NCBI GenBank assembly: GCA_030549495.1
Contig: JAUIRK010000288.1
Span: forward strand, 248,001-312,000
Origin: Nectonema munidae
Lineage: Eukaryota > Nematomorpha > Nectonematoida > Nectonematidae
Direction of reading: 5' to 3'
DNA: 64,000 nucleotides
The position numbers and the translations under genes are program-made. Below, in pieces: positions 1 through 11,884 of the stretch; the stretch's first letter is position 1; every line of letters starts with the position of its first letter. Below the pieces are notes generated by a model that saw only the letters and a program-made list of their open reading frames with translations, was not told the DNA's origin and did no database searches.

Positions 1-392
1 GTTTAATAAAGAGACAGTTTTAAACAGAATAAATTTTAACTTTTTATTGATCTAAAATTTTTTACTTTATTGCTTAAAAATAGTGCAAACTAATTTAAAA
101 TTGGTTTACAGTGACTTTTTGATTTTGGTTCGCCATGATGATCAGTTAAGGGAATAGCAACTCCTCCCTCCCCTTTGAAAGTAAAATCAAACAATAGAGA
201 CTTCACACAAATATCAATCAACCTACAAAAATGAAAAGTCAAAAAAGCTACATGGAAATATGCGATGAAGAACACACCAGTAACCTGATATGAATGTATA
301 AATCAATGAAAATTAAAAAAAAAATCCATTTGAATCAATCTATTTTCTATTTTTTTGAAGAAGTTTATTGAAAATGAAGAGGTTTATAAAAT
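1..392. other. no gene recognised
   Basis: This AT-rich stretch holds only short chance reading frames. I see no conserved motif, transposon end or RNA gene in it. Confidence 0.5.
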
Positions 393-661
393 CAGGGCCG
401 GCCTTAGGCCACGCGGCCGCAGTGGGCCCCGCGCTTCTCATTTTTCATTTTGATGATATAGTGTATGATTTCGCTAAACGCAAGGTTCGCAAAGTAAAGT
501 TACTTTGACCGTCATTTTGTGTTAATGAAAAAGTAATAAAACAAATCCCTTTTCTTTTTTTCACAATCTTATTTCTCATTTTTAATCTTTTTTCCTACCC
601 ACGCTGGGCCCCGCGCAATCCATTTTGCATAGGGACCCGCGAACACTAGGTGCCGGCCCTG
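393..661. mobile_element. non-autonomous hAT element (MITE), 269 bp
   Basis: The element starts CAGGGCCGGCCTTAGGCC and ends with the near-inverse GTGCCGGCCCTG. It is flanked on both sides by the 8-bp direct repeat TATAAAAT (385-392 and 662-669). Eight-base target duplications and CAGGG ends are typical of the hAT superfamily. The ends are GC-rich and the middle is AT-rich, with no coding capacity. The exact target duplication makes the boundaries firm; assignment to hAT rests on family knowledge. Confidence 0.85.
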
Positions 662-725
662 TATAAAATATACAATAACACACAGGCAAGCCGCTTTCAG
701 TGTAGCTTTTTAATCAATAAATGTA

Positions 726-923
726 CCATTATATTACCAATGTTGCGTATGCGCAACAACATCTTAAAAATCCAGTATTTATAAAATGAAATTTTCAAAA
801 AAAATTGACATAAATAAGTTGCCAATTTATCATTCTTTGACTTTTCAATACTTGTACAAATACTATTTATATGCACAGAACATTAGAGAGCGTTGCGCAA
901 ATGCAACACTGGTACTTAATGGG
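726..923. repeat. inverted-repeat element with GCGCAAC arms
   Basis: The left arm (726-756) and right arm (about 893-923) are imperfect inverse copies of roughly 31 bp, both built around TTGCGYATGCGCAAC-like palindromes and closing with CCATTA/TAATGG. The interior is AT-rich and non-coding. It lies about 300 bp beyond the 3' end of the piggyBac remnant at 1225-2480, so it may be a small MITE or the subterminal hairpin of that element. No target duplication is evident. Confidence 0.45.
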
Positions 924-1224
924 AACCTACATTCAATTTAAATGAGTTTTAAATTAAGAAAAAGTTGAATTTTATAAAATAAAGGTTTTAGTTTAGTTTT
1001 GTATTAGTTGCATATAACAAAAAAACTTTCTTAAGGTAATATAATATTTTTTATTTTTAAATTTAAACTAGTTAAAATTTGAAAGTCAATTTCTTATTTT
1101 TGTTTAACTTTTTATTTTGAAGTAAATAGATAAAATTATAAAAATTTTCAAAAATGTATAAAACATAATATACCAAAATTAATGTAAAAAATAATGATAA
1201 AAATAAATTTATTTATAATAAAAA

Positions 1225-2480
1225 TCATTTTTTATGAAGGATATCAAAGCAATTGACATGTAGAGCAACGTCACATTTCGAACAAATATTTGAGATTTAC
1301 ACTGAGCACATCTTGTTCTTTGGTCTTTTTTCTTTACAATATGACCAATATTATCATACCTTGCTTCTTCTGACACTCTTTTTGATGCCGGTTTACCTCC
1401 AAATTTTCTAGTATTTTTTTCTTGCTCATATTTTTGTAAATTTTCCATCACGTCTTATAAACTCCACAAAAGTGTATTTCTTATTGCAGTTCATTTTGTA
1501 CAATATATATGCGCTGTACAAAGAAGTTTGCATCATAAAAACCACTAATGGAAAATGCCATTTTTTTCGATCGAATTACAGGCCAGTATAAAGAAATTAT
1601 GTAATTCATTGAGTCAGTAAAGCCCATATTTTGATTATTTAAATATACAGAATTAGGAATATCTCTATCAATTTTTTTTATTGAAGAGACGCACCATCTT
1701 TTTGCGTTTTTCATTGGAAAAACACTTGTTACATTAGAGGCAACATTAATGATTGCATTGTTCTTCCATGAAACTGCAAACACCAATTTTTCGTTTTGTT
1801 GGTTCTTTTATTAGTTTTATTAAAGTAGTTGTCAGTAAAAAGGTATTTGTACTTGCAATTTTCATCTATTAGACTTAAAACTACACCAGCGCTAACTCCA
1901 AACTCTTTTGAGTAAATAGTTTGAGCACTACTTTTACCTTGGTATATCTCAAAATTTCGTAAATAACCTACGTCTGTATTTAAACAAAAAACTTTATAAC
2001 CAAATCTTATCGGTTTGCTTCGCAACGCTTGCTTTATTCCAGATCCATAACCTCCATAATAGGACAACCATGCTTTCATCAAATCAAATCCTCAAATCTT
2101 CAATATAAAAAATTGGAGTTTTTAAAGACCGCATGTTTTAGAAAAGTTAACTATTTTTTCTAATATTATATCATTGGAAAAAAATTAATTAAATACTTGG
2201 GAAGCTGATTCAAATGTAGTATTGGAACTTGAAGCGGGTGTTTCATCAGTCCGATGATTTTGAAGTAGTTTCAAATTCAATACTTGTCCTTCTACTCATG
2301 ATTCTACATTAGAATCAAAATTTTCATCATAACTTTTATCGTCTTCTTCAACATCGTAAAAAACAATTTCTGCTTCACTTTCAATCATATTACGAGAAAA
2401 GTTTGAAACATTATTTTCCTGATCGCTTTCATCATCTGCAGTCTTCATCGGTTTCAAAATTTTTTGATTCATTAACAAGA
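1225..2480 (-). mobile_element. broken piggyBac transposase
   Basis: This is the degraded coding region of a piggyBac (DDE_Tnp_1_7) DNA transposon. Reading leftward there is an acidic N-terminal stretch (2478-2296, rich in D/E/S). The catalytic core follows (about 2082-1729) with the family motifs KPIRFGYKVFCLNTDVGYL and FGVSAGVVLSLID, then the segment with AVSWKNNAI and SLYWPVIRSKKMAF. The C-terminal cysteine-rich finger has TRCAQC, CSKCDVALHVNCFDIL and a stop at 1225-1227. The pieces lie in different frames, with frameshifts in the core, before the insertion-type segment and inside the finger. The part between the N-terminus and the core (2082-2296) is missing. It is a dead copy. Confidence 0.85.
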
Positions 2481-2489
2481 GGTGTTATA

Positions 2490-3671
2490 TAAAGTGAAGC
2501 TTCTTGAATTTAATCATTTTAATAATTAAATCAAGGGCTTCATTCAATTCAAGATTAAACCTTTTTTCCTCTAACTTTTAATAACTTTTGCAAATTATAA
2601 TCAAGAAACTGTAAAATACCTATAAACAGTAAAAAGAATTTAACTTTCAAAAATGTAAAATGAACTCAATGTTTAAAACAGGTATTTATATACGCATGGT
2701 AAGTGACAAAAGCGTTACTACAGGAACACTGCTGGTTTATGACATCAAAACACTTTTTGGCGTGCTGATAAAATTCATCTAAAAGTAAATCACTACAAAC
2801 ATTCGCTATATGACGTATAAAACAATTAGTATCTATGTATTTATTTATTATAAAAAAATAGTTATCAAAAAACTTTTGACGTATAACGTTTAAAGTACAT
2901 TTAGTTCATTTACACACATATAGTTTGACAGAAACACGTCACTTATGAATAACCAAAGTATGACGTGCAAAACATTCATTCAGTACACATATAGTTTGAC
3001 AAAAAGCATCAATAAAACAAACAAATACATAACTTACATCCGTGCATAGCGTAATATATAAAACACAATGGTGATGTTATAAACTATACAAATCATAAAA
3101 TTGATTTGAAGATGAAAAATACTATTATCACTTTGTTCTTAAAGAAAAAAAATGTTATCTTTTCAATGTTTGATATAAAGGTTTTCAGCTCTTATAAATT
3201 TAAAAACAAGAAATAGACAGATTGAGTGTTGTAGATGGCATGAGACATGAGCCAAGGAACATTAGGTCACTTCATAAATATTTTAGTTGATGTTTCTTCC
3301 TTTTCCTTGACACAAAATATTATTAATCACGCTGCTTATAGCAGGGGGTCTGGGGTCTTTTAGCATCTCGGCAAGGGGTAGACAAACACTAATTTATCGC
3401 TAATGAAAATACATTCAAGGTCGTTTTTGAATGCCGATTTTGATGGGTATTGAAAGATGTCCTGAATCTTACAGACTTATGCTTTATATTGCAGAATCAT
3501 AATCATTATCTAGAATAAGCCCCACCCTGGTAAATACGAAAGGAAATTGTTCGTAGAGTAACTTATATAAGCATTATGCAACACATAATTTCGGAGAATT
3601 AGATTAAATTTATCGACAAATTGTCTGTAATTTTTTAAGGGTTGCGACCCCCCAATAAGAGTTCATAAGTA
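2490..3671. other. no gene recognised
   Basis: I see AT-rich non-coding sequence with no transposon end or gene that I can defend. The first few hundred bases may still belong to the 5' flank of the piggyBac remnant, but no TTAA-CCC end could be identified. Confidence 0.4.
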
Positions 3672-3710
3672 CAGTAAAACCTCGCTATATTGAACATGTC
3701 AAGGACTAGG
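3672..3710 (+). repeat. pogo/Tigger-like terminal repeat
   Basis: CAGTAAAACCTCGCTATATT closely resembles the ends of pogo/Tigger elements (consensus near CAGTRAAACCTCGATATAAC). I could not find a matching inverse end downstream, so this is an orphan or eroded terminus. Confidence 0.5.
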
Positions 3711-5604
3711 GTGTTGTGTAAACACTGTAAGATTTATTTCTCTATCTCTCATGGAGGAAGAAGTGATATTAATCAGTATTAAAAAAGCCTTAAAATATAT
3801 GAATCAATTTTGTCAGCATATGTCCTATTTTTGTTACAATAAGATATGGTCAGGCTAACTATAAAGAGTTTACATTAGTGTACAACAGAATTTCAGAAAG
3901 TGGTCCATGTGGACCTCCAAGAGGTCCATAACATTTTTACAGGGGCCATATAAGAATATTTCAAGTACAAAATTTTCCATATTAAAAAAAAAATTTTTTT
4001 AATGTTCATAAAAAATTAATTTTGTTGAGAAAAGGTTCTGAAATTTGAAAAAATTGTGATTATGGTAAAAAGTTCTGTTATATCAGAGTGCTTTCCCATC
4101 TTCATATCTTGTTGAATCAGGTTGGATACTAAAAGCTGAGTCGTGTTTTTATCTGCATGCAAAAAGTCGAAAACGACTTAATGTTACAGATAGAGGAGAT
4201 CTAAGATGATCATTGACTTCATTCGAACCCAACATACCAATTTTGAATCAAGTTCAAGGCTTCGTACTAAACATGTTTTTTTTCGAATAAATATTTTCAC
4301 TTTTTTAACTTAACAAAAATTGATTTTATAAAATTCAATTTATTTTTAATAAATAAAAAAAATAATTAAGCAAACGAGTTTAAAATGGTGCTTAAAAACA
4401 GTTTACTTATTTTTATATACTTTGATAAATAAAACCAGTTAAAAAATAAAATTGATAGGAATAAAAAATTTTCAGTTCGAAAAGGGTCAATAGGAAAAAA
4501 AGGTTGATATAATGACTGGTGTACAAGAATAAATTGAGACTTTGAAACACTATTCACTGGTTAGCGGTGTTTAATAATGGAGATTTTACATTATCTAACT
4601 AGACAAATCGACCTTGCTAAATCTCAGGCTGGACAGTTTCAAGGCCTTGAAAAGTATGTAGAATATAAAATGCACACTTTGAGCTGAATCTTTTACTGAT
4701 GTCTTTTTAAAATACGTAAATAAGTCAAGGTATTTATATCACTAAATGTACAGGAAAACATTTTAATAATGTCTTCAATTATAAGCTAAAAAATAAAACT
4801 AAAATGAATTTTCATTCTCGCAATTAAAATAAATAATTTAAGGAGAGACAAAATTGTGAAAATAGTGATCTCTCAATAGAAAGAATAAAATTCGATAAAC
4901 ACAACTTTAAGAAATAAATCAAACTAATAGTCGAATTAAAAATTTTCTTTCAAAATCGTTTGAGAAAGTAAAATAAATTGGGATAGATTTACTAAGGTTT
5001 GGGCCGATTCTGATTATAATCGAATTCCAATAATCGTAATCAGAATAAGAACCATTTACATAAATCGAAAACCGAAATGTGGGGGAGGGTGTTCAAAAAA
5101 GAAGATCAATTTAAAAGTAATTTCGGAAATGCTTTTTGTCATCACCAATACGACTAAAAATTGAATTAGAAGGCCCATTTGTTCATGAAGATAGTTCGAA
5201 TCTCTTTTTTTAATGACACATGGCAAAGGATCGGTGTTGAGCCTTTTATAAATAAAGCATTTCAAGTAAGAATGCGAACTGATTATTATTATTGTCCAAA
5301 GGTAATTCAATGGTTTTCAGAAAAAGTTAGTAAATCATTTTGAATTTATAGACCCAATTATTCTGCCCTATTAGGCATAAAAAAGAATACAATCACATTA
5401 GTAGAGCACCGGAATAATGAAGATAAAACATCAGTATTAAATCTTTCTGATATCTTAATGAATAATCTCAATTAAAAGTTGTAATTAATTTTAAAATGTA
5501 ATAAAAGAGAAAGAAAAATAAGGTCGGAGATAGAAAGGGAATGGAAGATTGAAGGAGGAGGGAGCAAGTGCGATCGAGCGTGATATCATATATAAAAGTT
5601 TTTT
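3711..5604. other. no gene recognised
   Basis: This is AT-rich sequence with short random frames only. A small palindrome built on GATTATAATCGAATTCC and its inverse lies near 5005-5045. A GA-rich stretch lies at 5505-5570. Confidence 0.4.
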
Positions 5605-5744
5605 GGGGGAGTGAGTAAGGTTGGTTGGGTACTGGGTTTCGATAACTCAAGGTCTTGGGTTCGATCCCGCATCAAGCCTACTTTCTCATAGTTAGATACA
5701 GGCGGCGCAATTGTGCCTTTTCGATGAAAACACTCCACGGTACC
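5605..5744 (+). repeat. tRNA-derived SINE, copy 1
   Basis: The copy contains a tRNA-like head: GTGAGTAAGGTTGGTTGGGT (A-box region), an anticodon-arm-like hairpin TGGGTTTCGATAACTCA, and a B-box GGGTTCGATCCC. A shared body follows, ending ACTCCACGGTACC. Two further copies occur at 57971-58114 (-) and 58799-58941 (+). All three end at GGTACC with no A-tail. The promoter boxes make a Pol III SINE the best reading; the tRNA source is not settled, although the loop would present a CGA (Ser-type) anticodon. Confidence 0.8.
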
Positions 5745-6525
5745 ACCTACCTTTAAAGTGGTAAGGGGAAGCGAGGGGTTTCATATAAAAGTGCCGCCAT
5801 CCATGCTTTAAGTTTTATTGAAAAGAAGCAAAAAAGTATTCTGCAACCAGTAAACAACACTTCCCTTAACGTATGTAATAGTATATTAAAATTCAAGTCC
5901 AAACTAGTGAAAGCGCTATCTACATCTACGACCAAGCCAAATGCTGTTTTTAACACCCACACCTCCATCTTGCTACGTTAAACCCTCGATGAAAGCGTCA
6001 CAAGGAAAACGAATAGAGATTCGTGAAAAATAAGAACTGAGTTCCACAGTACGCACCACACATCGAGGCTACACGATTAGATGACAATCCGCCTACGAAG
6101 ATGAAAACATGGGTAGAGGAGGATTTTTTCATTCCTAATATCAGAAGTAAAGAACACATGCCCTCTAGTCTTTAACAGATGTGATGAATAATTTTCTGCA
6201 TATTTTAGAGAATCAGCATCAGCATAGATGATCATAAATTAGGTCAACATTTTTAAAACTTTTTTTCGCGGGACTTAAAATAAATTTATTATGTCAAGCA
6301 AACCTTATATTATTTTTCAAATCAGTAAATAAAGTTGTAAATTTTTACGAGCTAAGACATTTTTCTGATGCACAATTTATTATAAACCTTAAAAAATGTA
6401 AATTTAATTTAATTCAACTTTATCGAATAAAGGGTACAAAGCGAAACGAAAATATATATATGAAAAAATACATAAAATTTATATGCAAATAAAGCCTATT
6501 AATTAAAGATTAAATTAACACAATA
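5745..6525. other. no gene recognised
   Basis: Nothing coding is recognised. The part just after the SINE is somewhat less AT-rich and the rest is AT-rich filler leading to the LINE fragment. Confidence 0.4.
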
Positions 6526-7336
6526 ATGTCACAGGAATTTGATATAAATGTAGGCTTACACCAAGGTTCGACACTTAGTCCATTACTTTTTGCAATTGTT
6601 ATAGATGAATCCTCGAAAAATATCAGAAAAGATGACCTTTGGGAAATTTTGTTCGCTGATGATTTGGTAATAATAGCAGACAGTGAAAAGGAAATGCAAG
6701 AAAGACTGTTTATGTGGCAAGAATGTTTCGAAGGAAAAGGCCTGAGATTGAATTCACGTAAGACTGAAGTGATGAAAGTCTGTAGGAATGAAAACGCTGT
6801 GATAAGCATGGGATCGAATTGAAAAAAAGTGCAAGAGTTCGAGTATTTAGGGTCAGTTATTGAAAAGGAAGGAGGTTGTAGTAAGGATGTACAATCGAGG
6901 TTGAAAGCGAGTTGGGCAAAATGGAAAGAAGTTAAGACTGTTTTAAACGATAAAAAGCTGCCAATGAAACTGAAGGCCAAAGTGTGTCATGACTTACGGT
7001 TCAGAATGTTGGTGTCTGAAAAAGAAAGAAAAGAACAAGTTGGAAGTGTCTGAAATAAAAATGCTGAGAATGATGTTAAATGTAACAAGAAGAGATAGAA
7101 TCAGGAATAAAGAAATAAGACGAAGAACGAAAGTAATGACGAGTGTGATAGATGTAATCGAAAAGAACAAAATGGGATGCTATGGACACGTGCTGAGAAG
7201 GGAAAAAGATGAGAAAATAAGAAAAGCATACGATGAGCAAAAAGGAAGGCAAAAAATGAGATGGGGAGAGGATTTGGAAGAAAGTATGGAAAAATTTGGT
7301 TTGAAAGAAAGCGATGCTACAGACAGAAAGCTTTAA
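6526..7336 (+). mobile_element. 5'-truncated LINE (RTE-like) reverse transcriptase fragment
   Basis: This is the C-terminal half of a non-LTR reverse transcriptase. It opens with the GLHQGSTLSPLLF motif, followed by LWEILFADDLVIIAD with the catalytic FADD, then LRLNSRKTEVM, FEYLGSVIEKEGG, YGSECWCL and KMGCYGHVLRREKDEK. The order, and especially the tail motifs (GSECW, MLRM, GHVLR), are characteristic of RTE-type LINEs. The copy is broken by one in-frame TGA near 6820 and by a frameshift near 6990, where reading moves from the SVCHDL frame into MTYGSECW. The 5' half, including the endonuclease, is absent. A long reading frame on the opposite strand is only its shadow. Confidence 0.85.
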
Positions 7337-7687
7337 TTTAGATCAATTCAATTAATGTGACAAATAATGAAAAGCGAGGAACCCCGGTTGGATAACACGG
7401 CACTAGATGATTAGAAACTATAGCATTCTATCTTTCAAGAGCTAGCTGAACTCGCGTGTAAATATCTACACATAACTCCACCTTCTCAGCACCAGTAGAG
7501 TGTCTTTTCGATTCCTGATAATATATTCCACCGTGATTGACGCAACTTATTAGATGAGCGTTTTGAACAATTAATGTTTATCTGATGTAATCAAGAAAAA
7601 AACTCTAAATAATCTAATATAATATTTGTTTTACACAAACAGCCTTTCTATGCTTAAAAACTTGTAATATTTGACGACTATATAGCA

Positions 7688-7740
7688 GGAGCGCAAATCT
7701 TCAAAATTTGGCGGGGGCAAACTTTTTTTTTATAATTTTC
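7688..7740 (+). repeat. orphan hAT-like terminus
   Basis: CAGGAGCGCAAATCTTC followed by GGCGGGGGCAAAC matches the style of other ends in this window (CAGGGGCGCACATC near 63325, read on the minus strand). No partner end or target duplication was found. Confidence 0.35.
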
Positions 7741-7897
7741 AAAATTTATTATAAAGGAATTTTTGTCCAATGAACACATCGTTATTATTACCCAACATTA
7801 TACTTGCACTGTAAGCCCTCAATCCCACCACAACTGCACAGATTTTATAAAGTCAAATTAGTTTGTTTGTAATTTTGATTGCAACAACCTTCTAGCT

Positions 7898-10090
7898 CAG
7901 TGGTTTTCAAACTGGAGTCCGCGTGCAGCGAAGATGTTCCATGGAGATCGAAAAGAGACACTGAGTGAATCATTTTTTCGCAAAATAATGCACCCATATT
8001 GGGTCATTTGCCAATAAATCACATTAAAAAAGAATAAATAAGCTAGTCTTTGAATTGAGTACTATTTTTTTCTTTTATTGTTTTTCATGCCTAATTTGTA
8101 AATGTACATTTTTCTTAATGGCTAAAAAATGAAAAATGACAACTCACACTTGAAATTTCGTTTTACTGCATTAATGTCTGGTGGGGAAGAGGAACATAAG
8201 TGTCCTTTGTGTTAGCATCAACTTTTTTAAAGTCCGTCAAGTGAAGCCCTCGAGTCCAGTAAACAAAACTATTGGTTGAACGATTGCACAAATTCATGTT
8301 TGATAGATAACATAGGAATGTTTTTGTAAAATATTAAGTATATGGTTTGAAAAGTTTCTAAAATATCTGTTGTCAAAAAGTCCCCCGACATAGCAGAACA
8401 GTTGATATTACCTTGCTGCAGATATATTGAATGTGTTAAGTTCTGAAGTTTTAAAGTTGAAGCATATATTCCTGTCAAAGTATACCGTTAGAAGATTAAT
8501 AGAGGAGATGTCTGATGACATTTCAGACGTAGGTTTATTGATTCGGAATTAGATTTAACTTTTTGGCTCGGATTGATGAAACGATGGATGCTGCAAACTT
8601 ATCTCAGCCTTGCGTTTACATACAATATGTATATGGCAAGAACCTGGTAGACAATTTTATATTTTGCAAAACTCAGCAATAGAACAACTGAAGAGAAACA
8701 TTCGACAAAGTGATAAAATTTTTTACAGCACATGGTATTAAGTCGAAATCTGGATAAGCAAAAATCTCAAATTGTAATTACTAACCATTGTGCAGAGCAA
8801 TAAAACCATACCCAATGATTGAAAAATGTTTTCAATGAAGTGATTAAAACAGTGTATTTCATTAGGTAAATTTTCCAGGCGATACTATGGAAAGAGATCC
8901 AGCAATACCTGGAAGGCAAACTAGACAAAGACATGCATGTAGAATTTTCGGATATCCATTTTCGTATATTTCTATCATTTTTAGTGAACATATTTGAATA
9001 TAAAACTTCCTTTAACCTTGCGCTGCAAGGAAAAGAGATCAGAGTACTCCATTGTAATAAAAAAATGTCAGCTTTTGAAATGAAGCTGGGATAATTGCAT
9101 TCTTTGACAAGAAAAATTTTGATCGATTTTCGAACAAAAGAGAATCCTAGAGGTCGTAAAACCAGGGTTTCGAAGCCTCAACATTTACTAGGAGCCAGAG
9201 TCACAAATAACAAAGATGTATCAAAAGCACAGTTGTCACATATATAATCTTGAAATAAAAATAATTAGTTTTAGTTCATGTTCATATTCTATTTACAGAG
9301 AACAAACCATAAATAAATGATGAAACAGCTTTTTCATTTATACATCTCTCTTTGCATATTGATAAGCATCATAAACAATTTTATATATACATTGTATAAA
9401 GTACACACAGCATGTAAAACCTCTGTTTATAAATATGAATATTGCTGAAAGAAAAAATTCATTTGCATAATTGTCCTTCATATTTTGATATCGACATCTT
9501 TCTCTGTCACACATTGATTTGATTTTAATTCAAATCCGATTGAGCAAGTTAAACTGTATATATGTAATGAAGAATTCAAATATAAATTATAATTATATAA
9601 AACGTCGGAGCTGGAACTGGAGCCACAAAATTTTGAGGCGGCTTCGAAGCCCTGCTTTAAACACCGTGTAGCATGCAAAGAAATTATTTCTCTTTATTTT
9701 CTTATCTACAAAAATTTGAAAAATACTATCAATTTATCAAAAACCGGTTTATAATCTCGATTAGTAGTCTGGCCTCAGAAGACTTCTTAAAGAACAGTTT
9801 ATTGATTTGGTTAATGATTGAGGAGGTCAAAACATGTTCTTCTAAAATATCTCTTAGCGATTTTTAGAATGAAATGGGAGAGTCCTGTGCTTGCAAAGAT
9901 TGCACTGAAAGCTGATTCGATTTGCCACTAAATATGAATGTGAGCAAGCGTTTTCCATGCTACTTGCCATTGAAACCAAATCCTGAAACAGATTGAAAGT
10001 GAGCAATGATATAAAAGTGGCAAACTGGTTTAGACAAAGCAGATGCCATCTATCCCATTGAGATTTGGATTGTTCAGACAATTTTTGAAT
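7898..10090 (+). mobile_element. decayed hAT element of ZBED5/SCAND3 type, copy A
   Basis: A hAT-type end (CAGTGGTTTTCAAACTGG) lies at 7898. Downstream are scattered remains of a transposase related to ZBED5/FAM200 proteins: a BED-like block near 8215-8330, a catalytic-core piece reading RIDETMDAANLSQ near 8560-8620, an LNLALQGKE block near 9010-9040, and a C-terminal hAT dimerisation remnant near 9930-10060. Many stops and frameshifts separate these pieces. A 492-bp element is inserted at 9163-9654. The right terminus was not located. It is an old dead copy. Confidence 0.65.
9163..9654. mobile_element. non-autonomous element with CAGGG ends, 492 bp
   Basis: Terminal inverted repeats CAGGGTTTCGAAGCC (left) and GGCTTCGAAGCCCTG (right) differ at one position. 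The 8-bp flanks CGTAAAAC and CTTTAAAC agree at 6 of 8 positions, which suggests a worn hAT-style target duplication. It carries no transposase and sits inside the older hAT copy A. Confidence 0.7.
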
Positions 10091-11628
10091 AAAGAATAGT
10101 GTCGATTTTTTAGTACAGTAGTTTATCTATTGGTTTATTTTTTTAAATGAGACCCCAAGCTATTAAAAAATTATAGTTAGACCGCTAGGCCAAAATTTTT
10201 TAGAAAGTTTGTGAATAAGACTTCAAGCTCAAGAAGGGAACAAAATAATCCATATATGATAGATCACTACTCATATGATGTAATTAAGTCTTTATCCCAC
10301 CTTATTGACATTTACCAGTTATTGAAACGGATGGTCACAGTCTACCTGTATAGTCTATAAGATATGCTATATTCTAACCAAGTGAAGGTTTTATACCATG
10401 ACAAAAAAATTATCTCTTTTGTAAATCTTTTGGGAGCTGAATTTTTGACTGAACCAATTTTATATTTGGTGTTCGAAGGTTAAACATATCTTGGTCTTCT
10501 AAAGACAATATGGAAAGGGTTATATTATAAGACTCATTGGTAATACAGTCAAACCTCATTTATCCGACAATCCCACTATCCGATGCAATATTGATTAGGA
10601 GCTAGATCATTTCTCTCATCTCACTAATTGTCAACAAGCTTGGTTCATATCAAATGAATTAGTTAGGTGGATTAATTACTCTGTATAGAGATGCATTGTT
10701 GCTTAAAATTAAATTTTAAAATTTTTAGCAATGAAATGTTACCAAGCTTGATTAGTAACACAGAAAAAGAAAGAATTATCACATATAATGTTCATATTCT
10801 ACTTACACATATATTCAGTCAGTAAAGGAAATTGTTTGAAAATCAATTAAAGATATGGGTCTATGAATTGACATTTAAATTCATTTTCTATGAATTTGGA
10901 CATTTTAAATAGAAATTGAAGGTTTTAAATTTTTGGATGAAATAATCTACAAACTTTAAATTTATATAAATTAGCCCCTCCAATCATATATTAACAAAAT
11001 AATATTATTTGTACTAAGTTTTATAAACAAAATATTAAGCAAAGTGTAAAAACATTGCCATCTATTCTAAGAAATCTTGATAAAGAAAACGAATATTTAA
11101 GGATAAAGATGCTATATATTCGATTTCTAGAATAAAATACGATTGTTTAAATTAGCCCCGTCGCCCACTTGAAGTACGGTAATGGAGGTGGAGCAAAATT
11201 GATCAAGGAAAGGGAGTAAAACTGTTCAAAGGAGTTTCATATGGGCAAAATAAATTCCAGGATGACCAGCTCCCTTCCCCCACCCCTTATCGACGGGCTT
11301 GATTACAATAATTAATAGGGATAAACATTTTAAGCTTTAAATTATATAGTTCTTATATAGTTATGTGCTATAAAAAAATATTCGCCTCGCTCAAAAATGC
11401 ATGGGATCTTATCCAAATATGGCTACATTACTGCCTCTGATCAAATATAGCTCAAATGTGCATTACTATAACAAAGAATAGACGTTAATGAATAAAATAG
11501 ATTTTAAATATTCATTCTAAGATTTAACCTTAAAACAAAAAAAGTAATATCGAAAATCTACTCAGAAGACAACCAATTCTAATAAATACTATAAAAAAGA
11601 TATATATAATTAAGAAAATTGAAAATTA
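10091..11628. other. no gene recognised; one Tigger-like end
   Basis: This AT-rich sequence has no recognisable gene. At 10546 the string CAGTCAAACCTCATTTATCC resembles a pogo/Tigger terminal repeat without a partner. Confidence 0.4.
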
Positions 11629-11687
11629 TTGGGGGCGAAAGGTTCCCCCCCCCCCCCCCCCGAAAGTGCGTCCCTGGAATATATATT
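11629..11687 (-). repeat. orphan hAT-like terminus with poly-C run
   Basis: Read on the minus strand this is CCAGGGACGCACTTTCGGGG followed by a long G run and then the C-run/GGGGCGAA context. It matches the ends at 17000 and 63300 in style. No partner or target duplication was found. Confidence 0.35.
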
Positions 11688-11884
11688 TAATAAAAAGGGT
11701 AATTATTTTGAATAAGAAGGTTTTTTCCAAATCTGAATGAGAATTAGAATCATATTTTGAGAATCAAAAACAGAATTTCGGAGATGAAGGTCGAATTCAA
11801 ATTAAAAAATTTACAAAATCAGAATAAACATCATCTAGAATGGTTCGCAACATATCTATCAATATATAGTGTAAAAATAAACGA

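Noticed and set aside
5605-5744. Functional tRNA gene
   Set aside because: A- and B-box-like words are present, but the arms do not close into a cloverleaf and the same sequence recurs as an interspersed repeat with an unrelated body.
6510-6980. 156-codon minus-strand reading frame
   Set aside because: It is antisense to the LINE reverse transcriptase motifs at 6526-6980, and its residues show no domain.
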